From NCBI GenBank assembly GCA_947525005.1, contig CANNUY010000004.1:1-64000 (forward strand): a stretch of 64,000 nt of DNA, given 5' to 3'. Each line of letters begins with the position of its first letter. Positions within the stretch are counted from its first letter, which is position 1. The notes beneath the pieces were generated by a model. It was given only the letters and a program-made list of their open reading frames with translations. It did no database searches and was not told the origin of the DNA. The translations under genes and the position numbers were made by a program. This DNA comes from an uncultured Candidatus Melainabacteria bacterium. Its GTDB lineage: Bacteria > Cyanobacteriota > Vampirovibrionia > Gastranaerophilales > Gastranaerophilaceae. Below are positions 41,263 to 50,967 of the stretch, one piece after another.

Positions 41263-42726
41263 ATGTTTTATGCAATTATTGCAATCTGTTTTTTATTGAG
41301 TGTCCGACTAGTAAAAGATGGCGACCCACCAAAGTATTTTAAAGAACACGACCCTGTCATACAACAATATAATTATGAATACGAGGCACAAAAGGAAGAA
41401 CTCAAGGTTGAGTTTGAAAAGAATTTATTGCCGAAATCGGGATATATGCTTACAGAGGAATACGAAGAACTGTCTAGGGGAATTCCTAGAATTGAGTTGA
41501 AAGTAGAGGAAGCTGTACCTTTTAAACCAAGTAATATGAAGTATGTACCACAACCAACGTATAAGTTGGTTAGATATAACAATCCACCTGGAACACCTGA
41601 ACTTAACTTACCAAGAAAGGTTAATTTTGATAGACAGATTAACGCACAGGGAATTGTTTCAGGTGATTTTACTAAACTGGTATATCCTACAGTTTATTAT
41701 TATGCAGAGGCAAATTGTACATCTTGCTCAGTTTTTGTAATTCCACTTGATACAAGTTTAACAAAATTAGAACGGGTTCAAAAAGCAAATGTTGCAAAAA
41801 AGATTGATAAACCTATATTTCAAACTGATACTGATATAACACAAGAAGGAGCATTTAGAACATTTACTCCTGTGGATTTTTCGGTTGATAATAGATACAT
41901 AATTGCCAAAGAAAAAATCGGATATGCTCATGATGGCATCTGGCAGACTAATTTGTGGGTACACGACTTTAAAACTGATAAAACAACAGAATTACCTGAA
42001 ATCAGAGAAGCAATCACAAATTATTGGCATAATGTTAGTGGGGTAGAATTTAACGAAAAGAGATGGGATATTTATCCATTGGGGTTTGACAAGAACAATC
42101 CTGATAGGATATTAGTATGTGCTTATGCTTATACTGGTGATGTACCTAGCTTTTTAGGTACTTGGTCAATAGACACAGAGGGTGAGAGAGCTGAACTTGT
42201 AGACTTGCACGGGACAAAATATGACGTAAGTGTTATCGGGTTTAAGATGGTATATGATAGCTATGTTCCAAGAGAACAAGTTGAATGGGAAGCTGATAGA
42301 CAGGCAAAGATTGAAGAAGAGAGAGAAAAACAGTCAGAAAAAGATAAAAAGAAATTAAAAAAAGCATACAAAAAACTTTATAAGCAAAAGCTCAGAAAAT
42401 TAAAAGCGCAATATAGATTAAAGATACGAGAATACAAAAAAAGTAAAAAACGAGGAACGACATCATTTGGAGATGAACAAGGGATTCAGGTTGATGCAGA
42501 TAATATCGAAAATCAACCAGATGTTGATTTTGACAAAATGAGAGAAGAACGTGATGCAATGATTAAACAACGTCAAAAAGAGATGGAAGAAATAAGACAG
42601 AGAAAGAATAAAAGAGCTATACAACGACAAGAGAAAAAGAAAGCACGAGAAGAAAAACGATTGCAGGAAGAAGCATTAAAGAATCAACCCAAAGAAGCTC
42701 CTGTTGAAAATGGTGAAAACCAATAA
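41263..42726 (+). CDS. Unknown exported or membrane-anchored protein with a long charged C-terminus
   Basis: A 487-aa protein starting right after the regulator stop codon. One N-terminal hydrophobic segment (MFYAIIAICFLLSVRLV) may be an uncleaved anchor. Residues about 120-345 are beta-rich with WD-like stretches (YIIAKEKIGYAHDGIWQTNLWVHDF). The last 130 residues are an alternating Lys/Glu/Arg helical tail (KIEEEREKQSEKDKKKLKKAY). I do not recognise the family. Co-transcription with the kinase and regulator suggests it is part of, or an output of, that signalling unit. Confidence 0.7.
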   Translation: MFYAIIAICFLLSVRLVKDGDPPKYFKEHDPVIQQYNYEYEAQKEELKVEFEKNLLPKSGYMLTEEYEELSRGIPRIELKVEEAVPFKPSNMKYVPQPTYKLVRYNNPPGTPELNLPRKVNFDRQINAQGIVSGDFTKLVYPTVYYYAEANCTSCSVFVIPLDTSLTKLERVQKANVAKKIDKPIFQTDTDITQEGAFRTFTPVDFSVDNRYIIAKEKIGYAHDGIWQTNLWVHDFKTDKTTELPEIREAITNYWHNVSGVEFNEKRWDIYPLGFDKNNPDRILVCAYAYTGDVPSFLGTWSIDTEGERAELVDLHGTKYDVSVIGFKMVYDSYVPREQVEWEADRQAKIEEEREKQSEKDKKKLKKAYKKLYKQKLRKLKAQYRLKIREYKKSKKRGTTSFGDEQGIQVDADNIENQPDVDFDKMREERDAMIKQRQKEMEEIRQRKNKRAIQRQEKKKAREEKRLQEEALKNQPKEAPVENGENQ

Positions 42727-42730
42727 ACCA

Positions 42731-43112
42731 ACGTCATTGCGAGGCTCAAACATAGTTTGAGCTGTGGCAATCCATAAACCAACGGTTCTGTAAATTGTAG
42801 GTTGGGGTTTCCACCCCAACAAAATATGTTCAGAGGGATCCTTCGGCAATTCTTCATAAAACGATTTTCTTGCCTCTGGATGACGTACTTCAATGTCATT
42901 CAGAGACAAGGGAGCAGAGGCACGAGCAAAGCGAGAGTGAAACGTGCGTCAGGTAAAATCACACTTTTACCTGCAAACGTGAACGTTGCCGTTTAACGCG
43001 ACCGCAGTAATAAGCGAAGAATCCCTGCAAACACCTGTCATTGCAAACGATTAAACAGTTTGCAAAGTAGTAAGTGTGGCAATCCATAAACCAACGGTTC
43101 TGCAACCACAAC
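42731..43112. repeat. Cluster of dispersed intergenic repeats
   Basis: The 440 bases between 42727 and 43166 have no gene. They contain GTCATTGCGAGG..GGCAATCC (42732-42772), TGTGGCAATCCATAAACC..CGGTTCTG twice (42763-42790 and 43074-43102), the TTGGGGTTTCCACCCCAA hairpin (42802-42819), and GTCATTCAGAG..GAAGAATCC (42897-43025). Other copies lie near 315-408, 50772, 56188 and 56263. Confidence 0.65.
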
Positions 43113-43115
43113 AAA

Positions 43116-43143
43116 TCGGGTTCAACGGTACCGTTGAACCCGA
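43116..43143. terminator. 28-bp perfect palindrome after tpsA
   Basis: TCGGGTTCAACGGT and ACCGTTGAACCCGA are perfect complements without a spacer; in RNA the centre would form a 4-base loop. It lies 24 bases after the tpsA stop on the minus strand and is followed by TTTGTTG, so it is a plausible terminator. Confidence 0.5.
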
Positions 43144-43166
43144 CAAAACTTTATAATAAAACCTTA

Positions 43167-46100
43167 TTATTTCAAATAACTAACCTGAATTGTTTCAGCA
43201 GTTTTATTTCTTCTAAACAATCTTCGTTTTGGTCTTGCGATATCATTATGGTTAGAATTTACAAACTCGTCCATATTATCAGGTGTCATAATTTCACCTT
43301 TAATTGTTTTTATAACCATATTAGAGCCTTCATCTGAGAAGTTATTTGAAATATACGAATCAAGAGTTGACCACACATTCAACTTACTATCAGTTTTATC
43401 AAAGAATTTTTTCGCTGTGTTTGAGGTTTTCAACTGCGCTTCTGCAGACGATACTAGCCAACTATTCATACTTGTAGCATCTTTTGTCTTGTTCACATAA
43501 ATATTCATTCCGTGTCTTAGTGCATTTAGACTTTGCGTTCTTATAAATGGACTACGATTCACAAACAAGAAATGAGGTGAAATAATTGAACGAAGCTGTA
43601 ATGTTACATACAAATTTGGTGACCAAGTTGTATTATCAATGATTATGTGTTTGTTTGCAGTTCTTATATCACCATAGATATTCACTATTGCACTATATAC
43701 GTTTACACCATAAGAATCTGTTTTTATATCAAGATAATCAGTAACGATTTTTCTATAATTACCTACTGCACCTGTTGTGAAGATTTCAATATCGCCATTT
43801 GATAACAAGGTTATATTATTATTTTTTGCAAGTCTCAGATTAAGTGGTTTATCTTCTGTTGCAGTGTTTGTGTTAGAAATCATCTTAATATTTTTAGCAT
43901 ATATATTTATGTCTTTTGAATTATCAAGAGCATTCAAGATAGCCTTATCTGAATTGATATACATTTTGTTTGTATAAGCTTTTGAGTTACCAAAGATTGT
44001 AGCGATGTTCAAATCATTTGAGGTATTCACAGAAAGCGTATCAACTTCTGAATTAAATTTACCTTTTAGATTCATTTCATCGATTGTTATAGTTTTTGCT
44101 GATGTGTTCAAATCCTTTTCTATATCAGCATCATTTATTTTAATAGAGTTTGAAGCAGTCATATTAACATCTTTATCAGCTGTCAACTTGTCTGTAATTT
44201 CAAGGTTCGCAGTTTTGCTTGTGAATAGACCTTCTACATTTGCCGTTTTTATAGATACATCACCATTGGCATTTATATCAACATAATCATGAACCACCAT
44301 ATTGTCAATAGTCGCATCGTGTGCGTTCATTTTTAAGTTATCTAGTTCGGCATCATTCAAGGTTATAAGTGTTTTTGAACCCAAATATGTGTCACCATTT
44401 GTAACGGTTAATTTATTTACAACTTCTAATTCATTTGTATCTGTTTTCAAATCACCCTGAACAGTCGCTGTTTTAATAGTTGTCTTACCATTAGAATTGA
44501 TATCAGCTTTTCCTACGATATTCATATTACCAATATCAACAGTTCCTGTACCTTTTTCTATAGTTAAGTCTTTTAAATTTAGGTCTGGCAACTTCATATA
44601 TTCTGTAGCCTTAAGTGAAGCTTTGCCACCATTTACAGTAATTGAATTATTTACTAATAAGATGTTTGTATCAGCTTTTAAATTATTACCAACCTCTATT
44701 GTTCCTAATTCAACCTTGCCAAAGGCTTGAATATCTGCATCTGTATCAACTTTTAAATTATCAATTTTTACATTGTTTGCATTTTTTGTAATTAAATTAT
44801 AGATTTCTGCTTCTTTTACATTGATTGATGTTTTTGAACCTAAATTTGCAGTTTTATCAACTGTCAATTTATCACTTATAACTAATTCATTTGTATCTGT
44901 TGTAAGATTTCCTGTTACATTTGCAGTATTAATAGTTGTTTTACCGTTTGAATTTATGTCAGCATCACCATTAACGGTTAAGTGATTAACTTCTACTATA
45001 CCTGTACCTTTTGCAATTGTTAGATTATTTTTGAATGTCACATCATTAGGAACAAAAGTCAATTTATTTGTCGCTTTCAAAGATGTTTTACCAGTTACTG
45101 ATGTTACATCATTAAACGTCAAATTTTTAGCACTAGCATTAAAATCGTTTCCTATTGTAGTCTTTCCTAAGATAACATCACCATTAGAAACAATAGTTGC
45201 AACTTTATCAACAGTTAGATTTTTTATATCAGCATCTTTAGTTTCTAACTTTGTTAAATTACCTGTTACTGCTATTGTATCAGCAGTAATTTTTCCTGTC
45301 GCTTTTATGTTTGCATTGTTTCCTACTGTCAAACTACCGATTTCGGCATTATTTGTTTCTAATTTTGTTAAATTACCTGATACAGTCGCTGTTTCTGTTT
45401 TAAACAAACCTTTTGCAACAATATTTGCATCATTTTTAACAGTTAAATTATCTATAGTTATATTGTTGTTAGCAGAAAGATTTTTTAGATTATTTATAGT
45501 AACATCTTTTGCTGTAAAATCATTTTTTACAGTAATATCAGCAGTACCATTTACAGTCAAATTTTTATAAGTAAGTTTATTTGCACTAATTTCTAAATCA
45601 GAGAAAGTCACATCAGGAGATATATTAATATCGCCAGTTGCTTTAATCGTAACCTTTCCACCTACATCCATGCCGGTTGTAATTTTTAAATCTTTAGTAA
45701 CTACATCAAATGTGCCATCTACTTTTACTGTTTCTAAAGTAGTATTTCCATTATTAGAATTTATCACAACATTATTTGATGAAGTAAGGTTTGAAACTTC
45801 GATAGAACCGTTATTTGAAGTCATTGTAACTTTTGCGAATTCACCTGTGCCAACAGTCAAATCACCTGTCGTTGTTAAATTAGCCTCACCTGTTGATTTC
45901 ATACTTGTAATCTCAGCAGAATCTGAATTTATTGTAATATCATTGAATTCACCAGTTCCAAGTGTCAATGTTCCTGTAGTTGTCAAATTACTTGTACCTG
46001 TCGCTGTGATTTTTGTGATATCAGCTGAATCTGAAGTAATTGTAATATCTTTAAATTCACCTGTTCCAAGTGTTAATTTACCTTCATTTGTTATACTTGC

Positions 46101-48734
46101 TACATTTGATACCTTTAATTTTCCAAATGTAACATCTTTTGCTGATGTAATTTCTAAATCTGATAATGTCGCATCAGGTGTCACAACTACGTTTCCTGTT
46201 GAGGTAATTGTAACCTTTCCACCTACATTCATGCCTGTTGTAATTTCTAAATCTTTAGTAACGACATCAAATGTGCCATCTACATTCAATGTTCCTAAAG
46301 TTGTCTTTCCATTTTCTGAATTTATAGCAACATTATTTGATGAAGTAAGGTTTGAAACTCCAACAGAACCGTTATTTGAAGTCATTGTAACTTTTGCGAA
46401 TTCACCTGTGCCAACAGTCAAATCACCTGTCGTTGTTAATTTAGCCTCACCTGTTGATTTCATACTTGTAATCTCAGCAGAATCTGAGCTGATTGTAACT
46501 CCTGCAAATTCACCCGTTCCAAGTGTCAACGCTCCTGTCGTTGTTAAATTAGCTTCACCTGTTGATTTCAAACTTGTAATCTCAGCAGAACCTGAGTTGA
46601 TTGTAACTCCTGCAAATTCACCAGTTCCAAGTGTTAATTTACCTTCATTTGTTATACTTGCTACATTTGATACCTTTAATTTTCCAAACGTAACATCTTG
46701 TGCTGATGTAATTTCTAAATCTGATAATGTCGCATCAGGTGCCACAACTACGTTTCCGGTTGAGGTAATTGTAGCCTTTCCACCTACATTCATGCCTGTT
46801 GTTATTTCTAAATCTTTAGTAACTACATCAAATGTGCCATCTACATTCAATGTTCCTAAAGTTGTCTTTCCATTTTCTGAATTTATTGCAACATTATTTG
46901 ATGAAGTAAGGTTTGAAACTTCAACAGAACCGTTATTTGAAGTCATTGAAACTTTTGCAAATTCGCCTGTGCCAAGTTTCAAATTTTCTTTTGTAGTTAA
47001 ATTAGCCGTACCTGTCGCTTTAATATTTGTAATCTCAGCAGAGTCTGAGTTAATTGTAACATCTTTAAATTCGCCTGTGCCAAATGCCAATGCTCCTATT
47101 ATTGTTAAATTAGCATCACCAGTTGATTTCAAACTTGTAATCTCTGCAGAGCCTGAGTTGATTGAAATATCTTTAAATTCACCTGTACCAAGCTTCAACG
47201 CTTCTGTCGTTGTCAAAATACTTGTACCTGTCGCTGTGATTTTTGTGATATCAGCTGAATCTGAAGTAATTGTAATATCTTTAAATTCACCTGTTCCAAG
47301 TGTTAATTTACCATCATTTGTTATACTTGCTAGATTTGATACATTCAAGTTTCCAAACGTAACATCTTGTGCTGATTTGATTTCTAAATCTGATAATGTC
47401 ACATCAGGTGTCACAACTACGTTTCCTGTTGAGGTAATTGTAGCCTTTCCACCTACATTCATACCTGTTGTAATTTCTAAATCTTTTGAAAGAATATCTA
47501 ATTTACCTTCAACCTGCACTGTTGCTAAAGTAACATCACCAAAAGCATTTATATTAGCATCTGTTTTTGAATTAAAATCTGTTACATTAACAGAGCCTTC
47601 CAACGATTTCAAACTAACGCTTGAATTTTTAGAAGTAATCGAAGATATTGTCAAATTACCTTTGTTAACCAAACTTATCTCATTATTTGCTAAAACCTCT
47701 AATGTGTTTGCAACAATCTCTGCAGAAGTAGAAGAAATTGATCCTTCAGAACCTAAATAGATTTCGTTTGCATTAACACTTCCATCTACTGTTATATTAG
47801 AAGAAATATTAGTCTTACTAGCTTCCGATTTCACAATTACATTTGAACCATTAGCATCTACTGAACCTTTCAAGTTTACAAATGCTGACAAATAATCCGA
47901 TTTTTCACCATCGTTTGATGACACGATTATAATTCCATTACCATCATTCATAGCAAAAGTTTTAGAACTTGAAGTCAAATTAGGAGTCACACCTGTTTTC
48001 TTTGAAAAACCTGCCAAAGTGCCATCTTCATTATAATTGAAATCAAGGTTTGCATTAAGTTGTGCACCTTCCTTTATTTCAACATTTCCACCAGAAATTA
48101 TATCAATACCGTTTGCAGAATTTATCTTACCTGAAATTTCAATTAGTGATTTTTCCAATTTTATTGGATTAACAGTATCTCCACACACAAGGTAGTTATC
48201 ACCATTGAAGCTAAAACTAATCAACTTATTAAGCTGAGTTTCATTAAAACTAGGAGTCTCTGAACCAATATCATTTATAAAACTATTCATTGACTGTTGG
48301 GTTGGAGTAACCAAGGTTAATGAACCAACATTAAACACGCCATCAGCCCCAATCACAAAACCATTCGGGTTTGCAAATAGTACATTACCACCGATTTTGC
48401 CATTCATATAAGAGTTTACTATACCATTTATTTGAGATGGAGAACTATCATATATCAAATTTATCAATTTTGTTTGACTTCCAATCAAATGGAGATTAAC
48501 TACTTCACCATTTGCGACATTAAACTTTCCAAAAGTATTTACACCTACTGAACCACCACCAACAGTAGTGTTTGACTTAATGTCTGTAATATTACCATTT
48601 GTTACGATTTCAGTGTTTGTTTTAATTGGCACATTGTTTTGGTTGATTTCAACAGCATTTGCAAACAAAATTACTGAACAAAATAACACGATTATAGATG
48701 TAACTACAACAAAAGATTTACCTAATGTTCTCAT
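43167..48734 (-). CDS. TpsA: filamentous-haemagglutinin-like two-partner secretion exoprotein
   Basis: An 1855-aa secreted protein. Signal peptide about 1-27. The TPS domain (about 28-260) has NTFGKFNVANGEVVNLHL and the NPNG motif at 122-125 (FANPNGFVIGADG). The rest is a beta-helix with nested repeats: a ~187-aa unit (561 bp at 45653, 46214, 46775, and 669 bp to 47444) containing a 36-aa sub-unit LTLGTGEF..V.I.S.SAEIT...STG. The C-terminal 250 residues are non-repetitive and end in a basic RRLFRRNK segment. It is divergent from tpsB, its outer-membrane transporter. Role: adhesion or contact, by family only. Confidence 0.88.
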   Translation of the reverse strand: MRTLGKSFVVVTSIIVLFCSVILFANAVEINQNNVPIKTNTEIVTNGNITDIKSNTTVGGGSVGVNTFGKFNVANGEVVNLHLIGSQTKLINLIYDSSPSQINGIVNSYMNGKIGGNVLFANPNGFVIGADGVFNVGSLTLVTPTQQSMNSFINDIGSETPSFNETQLNKLISFSFNGDNYLVCGDTVNPIKLEKSLIEISGKINSANGIDIISGGNVEIKEGAQLNANLDFNYNEDGTLAGFSKKTGVTPNLTSSSKTFAMNDGNGIIIVSSNDGEKSDYLSAFVNLKGSVDANGSNVIVKSEASKTNISSNITVDGSVNANEIYLGSEGSISSTSAEIVANTLEVLANNEISLVNKGNLTISSITSKNSSVSLKSLEGSVNVTDFNSKTDANINAFGDVTLATVQVEGKLDILSKDLEITTGMNVGGKATITSTGNVVVTPDVTLSDLEIKSAQDVTFGNLNVSNLASITNDGKLTLGTGEFKDITITSDSADITKITATGTSILTTTEALKLGTGEFKDISINSGSAEITSLKSTGDANLTIIGALAFGTGEFKDVTINSDSAEITNIKATGTANLTTKENLKLGTGEFAKVSMTSNNGSVEVSNLTSSNNVAINSENGKTTLGTLNVDGTFDVVTKDLEITTGMNVGGKATITSTGNVVVAPDATLSDLEITSAQDVTFGKLKVSNVASITNEGKLTLGTGEFAGVTINSGSAEITSLKSTGEANLTTTGALTLGTGEFAGVTISSDSAEITSMKSTGEAKLTTTGDLTVGTGEFAKVTMTSNNGSVGVSNLTSSNNVAINSENGKTTLGTLNVDGTFDVVTKDLEITTGMNVGGKVTITSTGNVVVTPDATLSDLEITSAKDVTFGKLKVSNVASITNEGKLTLGTGEFKDITITSDSADITKITATGTSNLTTTGTLTLGTGEFNDITINSDSAEITSMKSTGEANLTTTGDLTVGTGEFAKVTMTSNNGSIEVSNLTSSNNVVINSNNGNTTLETVKVDGTFDVVTKDLKITTGMDVGGKVTIKATGDINISPDVTFSDLEISANKLTYKNLTVNGTADITVKNDFTAKDVTINNLKNLSANNNITIDNLTVKNDANIVAKGLFKTETATVSGNLTKLETNNAEIGSLTVGNNANIKATGKITADTIAVTGNLTKLETKDADIKNLTVDKVATIVSNGDVILGKTTIGNDFNASAKNLTFNDVTSVTGKTSLKATNKLTFVPNDVTFKNNLTIAKGTGIVEVNHLTVNGDADINSNGKTTINTANVTGNLTTDTNELVISDKLTVDKTANLGSKTSINVKEAEIYNLITKNANNVKIDNLKVDTDADIQAFGKVELGTIEVGNNLKADTNILLVNNSITVNGGKASLKATEYMKLPDLNLKDLTIEKGTGTVDIGNMNIVGKADINSNGKTTIKTATVQGDLKTDTNELEVVNKLTVTNGDTYLGSKTLITLNDAELDNLKMNAHDATIDNMVVHDYVDINANGDVSIKTANVEGLFTSKTANLEITDKLTADKDVNMTASNSIKINDADIEKDLNTSAKTITIDEMNLKGKFNSEVDTLSVNTSNDLNIATIFGNSKAYTNKMYINSDKAILNALDNSKDINIYAKNIKMISNTNTATEDKPLNLRLAKNNNITLLSNGDIEIFTTGAVGNYRKIVTDYLDIKTDSYGVNVYSAIVNIYGDIRTANKHIIIDNTTWSPNLYVTLQLRSIISPHFLFVNRSPFIRTQSLNALRHGMNIYVNKTKDATSMNSWLVSSAEAQLKTSNTAKKFFDKTDSKLNVWSTLDSYISNNFSDEGSNMVIKTIKGEIMTPDNMDEFVNSNHNDIARPKRRLFRRNKTAETIQVSYLK
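45653..47510 (-). repeat. Nested tandem repeats inside tpsA
   Basis: The block CCTTTCCACCTACAT(C/T)CAT begins at 45653, 46214, 46775 and 47444: two periods of 561 bp and one of 669 bp. The difference, 108 bp, equals one 36-aa sub-repeat. High nucleotide identity between copies indicates recent expansion or gene conversion. Confidence 0.8.
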
Positions 48735-48931
48735 ACTCCGGCCCTTTATAAATGTGATAATAGTTGTTTTAAAATATAATAACTTGCTAAAGTTCTCAAT
48801 TTAAGACATGTAAAATAATTGTTACATAATAAAAGATAACTTTACAAATCAATTCTTTTTCATTGACAGAAAAAAATGTTTTTGATAGCTTTTCTTTTGT
48901 AAATAGCGTAAATTTTATCACTTGGGGAATT

Positions 48932-50752
48932 ATGAAAAAAGGTCTAATAATCACATTATTATTAGCTTGTTGCACATTGAATGCAACATCTAATTGTGCT
49001 ATAGCAAAAGAAAATGGATTTTTCCAAAAATTCAAAAAGAACCAAGTAAAACAAATCCGTATTGAAAAACAAAAAGAAGAACAAAGTATCGATGATATCA
49101 ACAACAATTTGTTGACACCGAACGAATCTCCAGGAATTTTGACCGACCCTAACAAAACAAAAAGATATTATGATTCTGTTAGAGATACTAGAAAAAATAG
49201 TTCTAAAAAAGAATTAAAAAAAGAAGAATTGATAGAAAAAGCACCCCTAAAACTTCCTGCAAGAATACACGAGGACAGTGTTACAACACATATCAATTCT
49301 GTAGAAATGAGTAATTCTGAAATATTTTCAAAAGAAGAAATTAAAGCCTTCAAATCATTAGTTGAAGGTCAAGAAGTTACAGCAGAGGACTTGAATAACC
49401 TCGTAGCTTTAATAAATCAACAATATAGAGAAAAGAATGTTTTGACTGCTCGTGCGTATCTTGTTGCAGATAGCCTTGCTGACGGAGTTTTAAAGATTGA
49501 GCTTATGGAAGCAAGAATCGGCAAAGTCTATGTTGAAGGCAACAGATTCAATCGCAAATGGTTTTTAAAACGAATGGTATCAAAACGTGATGGTAAGATT
49601 TTAGATATTAAATCTTTAGAAGATGATTTAGTTCAATTCAATAAAAACGCAAGAAGTGTACAACTTAGTGCAAAATTAAAACCAGGGGAAACTTATGGGA
49701 CGACTGATGTAGTATTAAAAGCAGATGAAAAATTCCCATATCATTTTATAGCCTCTTATGATAGCTTTGGTAGAGATACAACTGGTCTTATGCGTGGTGG
49801 TTTAATGCTTACTACTGACTCATTTTTAGGGTTTCAGGATAGATTAACAGGTGCTATCAATATGGCACGTTCATCAACTACACCTTTCGTTGATTACAAT
49901 TTCCCTATCAATAGAAAAGGAACTAGAGTTGGTTTTACATATATGTACGGCAACAACCACGTAACAAGTGGACAGTACCGAGATTTTAAATTAAGAGCAA
50001 ATACACACATTTTTAGTGGATATATCACACATCCTTTAAAAGACACAGAAAAGTTTTCTTTAAACTTCAATACATCAGCAAATATCAAGCTTTCTACTGC
50101 ATCTGTATATGATATCAAGTATTCAAACTACAAAGATTACAATATTGCAGTGGGATTAGGTGGACGATATAACTTTAAAAAGAGCGTTTTATTTGCATCA
50201 GTTTATTCAACAAACGGTATAATTGAAGACGGAATGAGAGATTTCAGCAACTTTTTTACAAAAGTGAACGCTGACGGATATTATATACATTATTTACCCA
50301 AAGGAATTATTGCAACAGTACGTGTTGGTGGACAATATTCACCTAATAATATTTCTTACATTGAACAGTACCAAATTGGTGGTATCTCAAGTGTAAGAGG
50401 TTATACAGAGAGTTTGTTACTTGCACCAAAATCATACTTTGCAAGTGTTGAATTGTTATTCCCTATACCATTTTTACCTGAAACTATTAGAAACCCATTT
50501 GATAAAGAACAAACATTCAGATTAAGAGATGCAGTTAAGTTTGCAACTTTCTTCGATCACGGTGCAGTTTACGCTTATCACGTACCAACTGGTTCAATCA
50601 ACTTCTTAGCCAGTGTCGGTGCAGGTTTAAGGTTTGCTATTTCAAAATACATCACTGCACGTTTTTATGTAGGTATGCCACTTATGAACTGCTCTGTTTA
50701 TAGACAATCAAGCGCAAGATTGCACTTTGATTTAGTTGTATCACCATTTTAG
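48932..50752 (+). CDS. TpsB: two-partner secretion transporter (FhaC/ShlB-like)
   Basis: A 606-aa outer-membrane transporter. I chose the ATG at 48932, which opens a signal peptide (MKKGLIITLLLACCTLN..), over an upstream start without one. POTRA-2-like domains (about 120-260) include INQQYREKNVLTARAYL and KVYVEGNRFNRKWFL. The 16-strand barrel starts near FIASYDSFGRDTTGLMRGG and includes GGISSVRGYTESLL, the VRGY motif of Omp85-type transporters. It secretes the divergently encoded TpsA across the outer membrane. About 200 bp separate the two genes. Confidence 0.88.
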   Translation: MKKGLIITLLLACCTLNATSNCAIAKENGFFQKFKKNQVKQIRIEKQKEEQSIDDINNNLLTPNESPGILTDPNKTKRYYDSVRDTRKNSSKKELKKEELIEKAPLKLPARIHEDSVTTHINSVEMSNSEIFSKEEIKAFKSLVEGQEVTAEDLNNLVALINQQYREKNVLTARAYLVADSLADGVLKIELMEARIGKVYVEGNRFNRKWFLKRMVSKRDGKILDIKSLEDDLVQFNKNARSVQLSAKLKPGETYGTTDVVLKADEKFPYHFIASYDSFGRDTTGLMRGGLMLTTDSFLGFQDRLTGAINMARSSTTPFVDYNFPINRKGTRVGFTYMYGNNHVTSGQYRDFKLRANTHIFSGYITHPLKDTEKFSLNFNTSANIKLSTASVYDIKYSNYKDYNIAVGLGGRYNFKKSVLFASVYSTNGIIEDGMRDFSNFFTKVNADGYYIHYLPKGIIATVRVGGQYSPNNISYIEQYQIGGISSVRGYTESLLLAPKSYFASVELLFPIPFLPETIRNPFDKEQTFRLRDAVKFATFFDHGAVYAYHVPTGSINFLASVGAGLRFAISKYITARFYVGMPLMNCSVYRQSSARLHFDLVVSPF

Positions 50753-50759
50753 TCGTAGT

Positions 50760-50810
50760 GAGAGCCGTGTCAATCCAGAAATCAATTGTTCTGTAACCAC
50801 AGTAACCACA
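50760..50810. repeat. Degenerate dispersed repeat copy
   Basis: GTGTCAATCCAGAAATCAATTGTTCTGTAA within 50775-50804 is a mutated copy of the GTGGCAATCCATAAACCAACGGTTCTG unit. The rest of 50811-50967 holds a -10-like TATAAT at 50923-50928 upstream of the autotransporter. Confidence 0.45.
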
Positions 50811-50967
50811 ACTTTCAACCACCAAATCACATTTGAAGAAACTAACGAAAAATCATCTTTTTAGACTATGACAGATTGAGCCTGATATGAAATAATACTA
50901 ATGGGGTTATAGTAGCTATTATTATAATCTCGGGGAAACATTTTAAAAGAGTTACTACAAGGTTAAA

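Noticed and set aside
42676..42996. Several short frames across the repeat cluster after the kinase operon
   Set aside because: They read through the dispersed repeats in three frames. The translations are repeat-derived.
45653..47510. CRISPR-like periodic repeat signal
   Set aside because: Periods are 108 and 561 bp, in frame with a secreted protein. There are no 25-40-bp repeats with unique spacers.
45670..47760. A 696-codon open frame on the plus strand inside tpsA
   Set aside because: It is antisense to the repeat region and open because the repeats lack the relevant codons. It consists of repetitive Val/Pro/Ser sequence with no promoter or ribosome site, and it mirrors the tpsA repeat periods.
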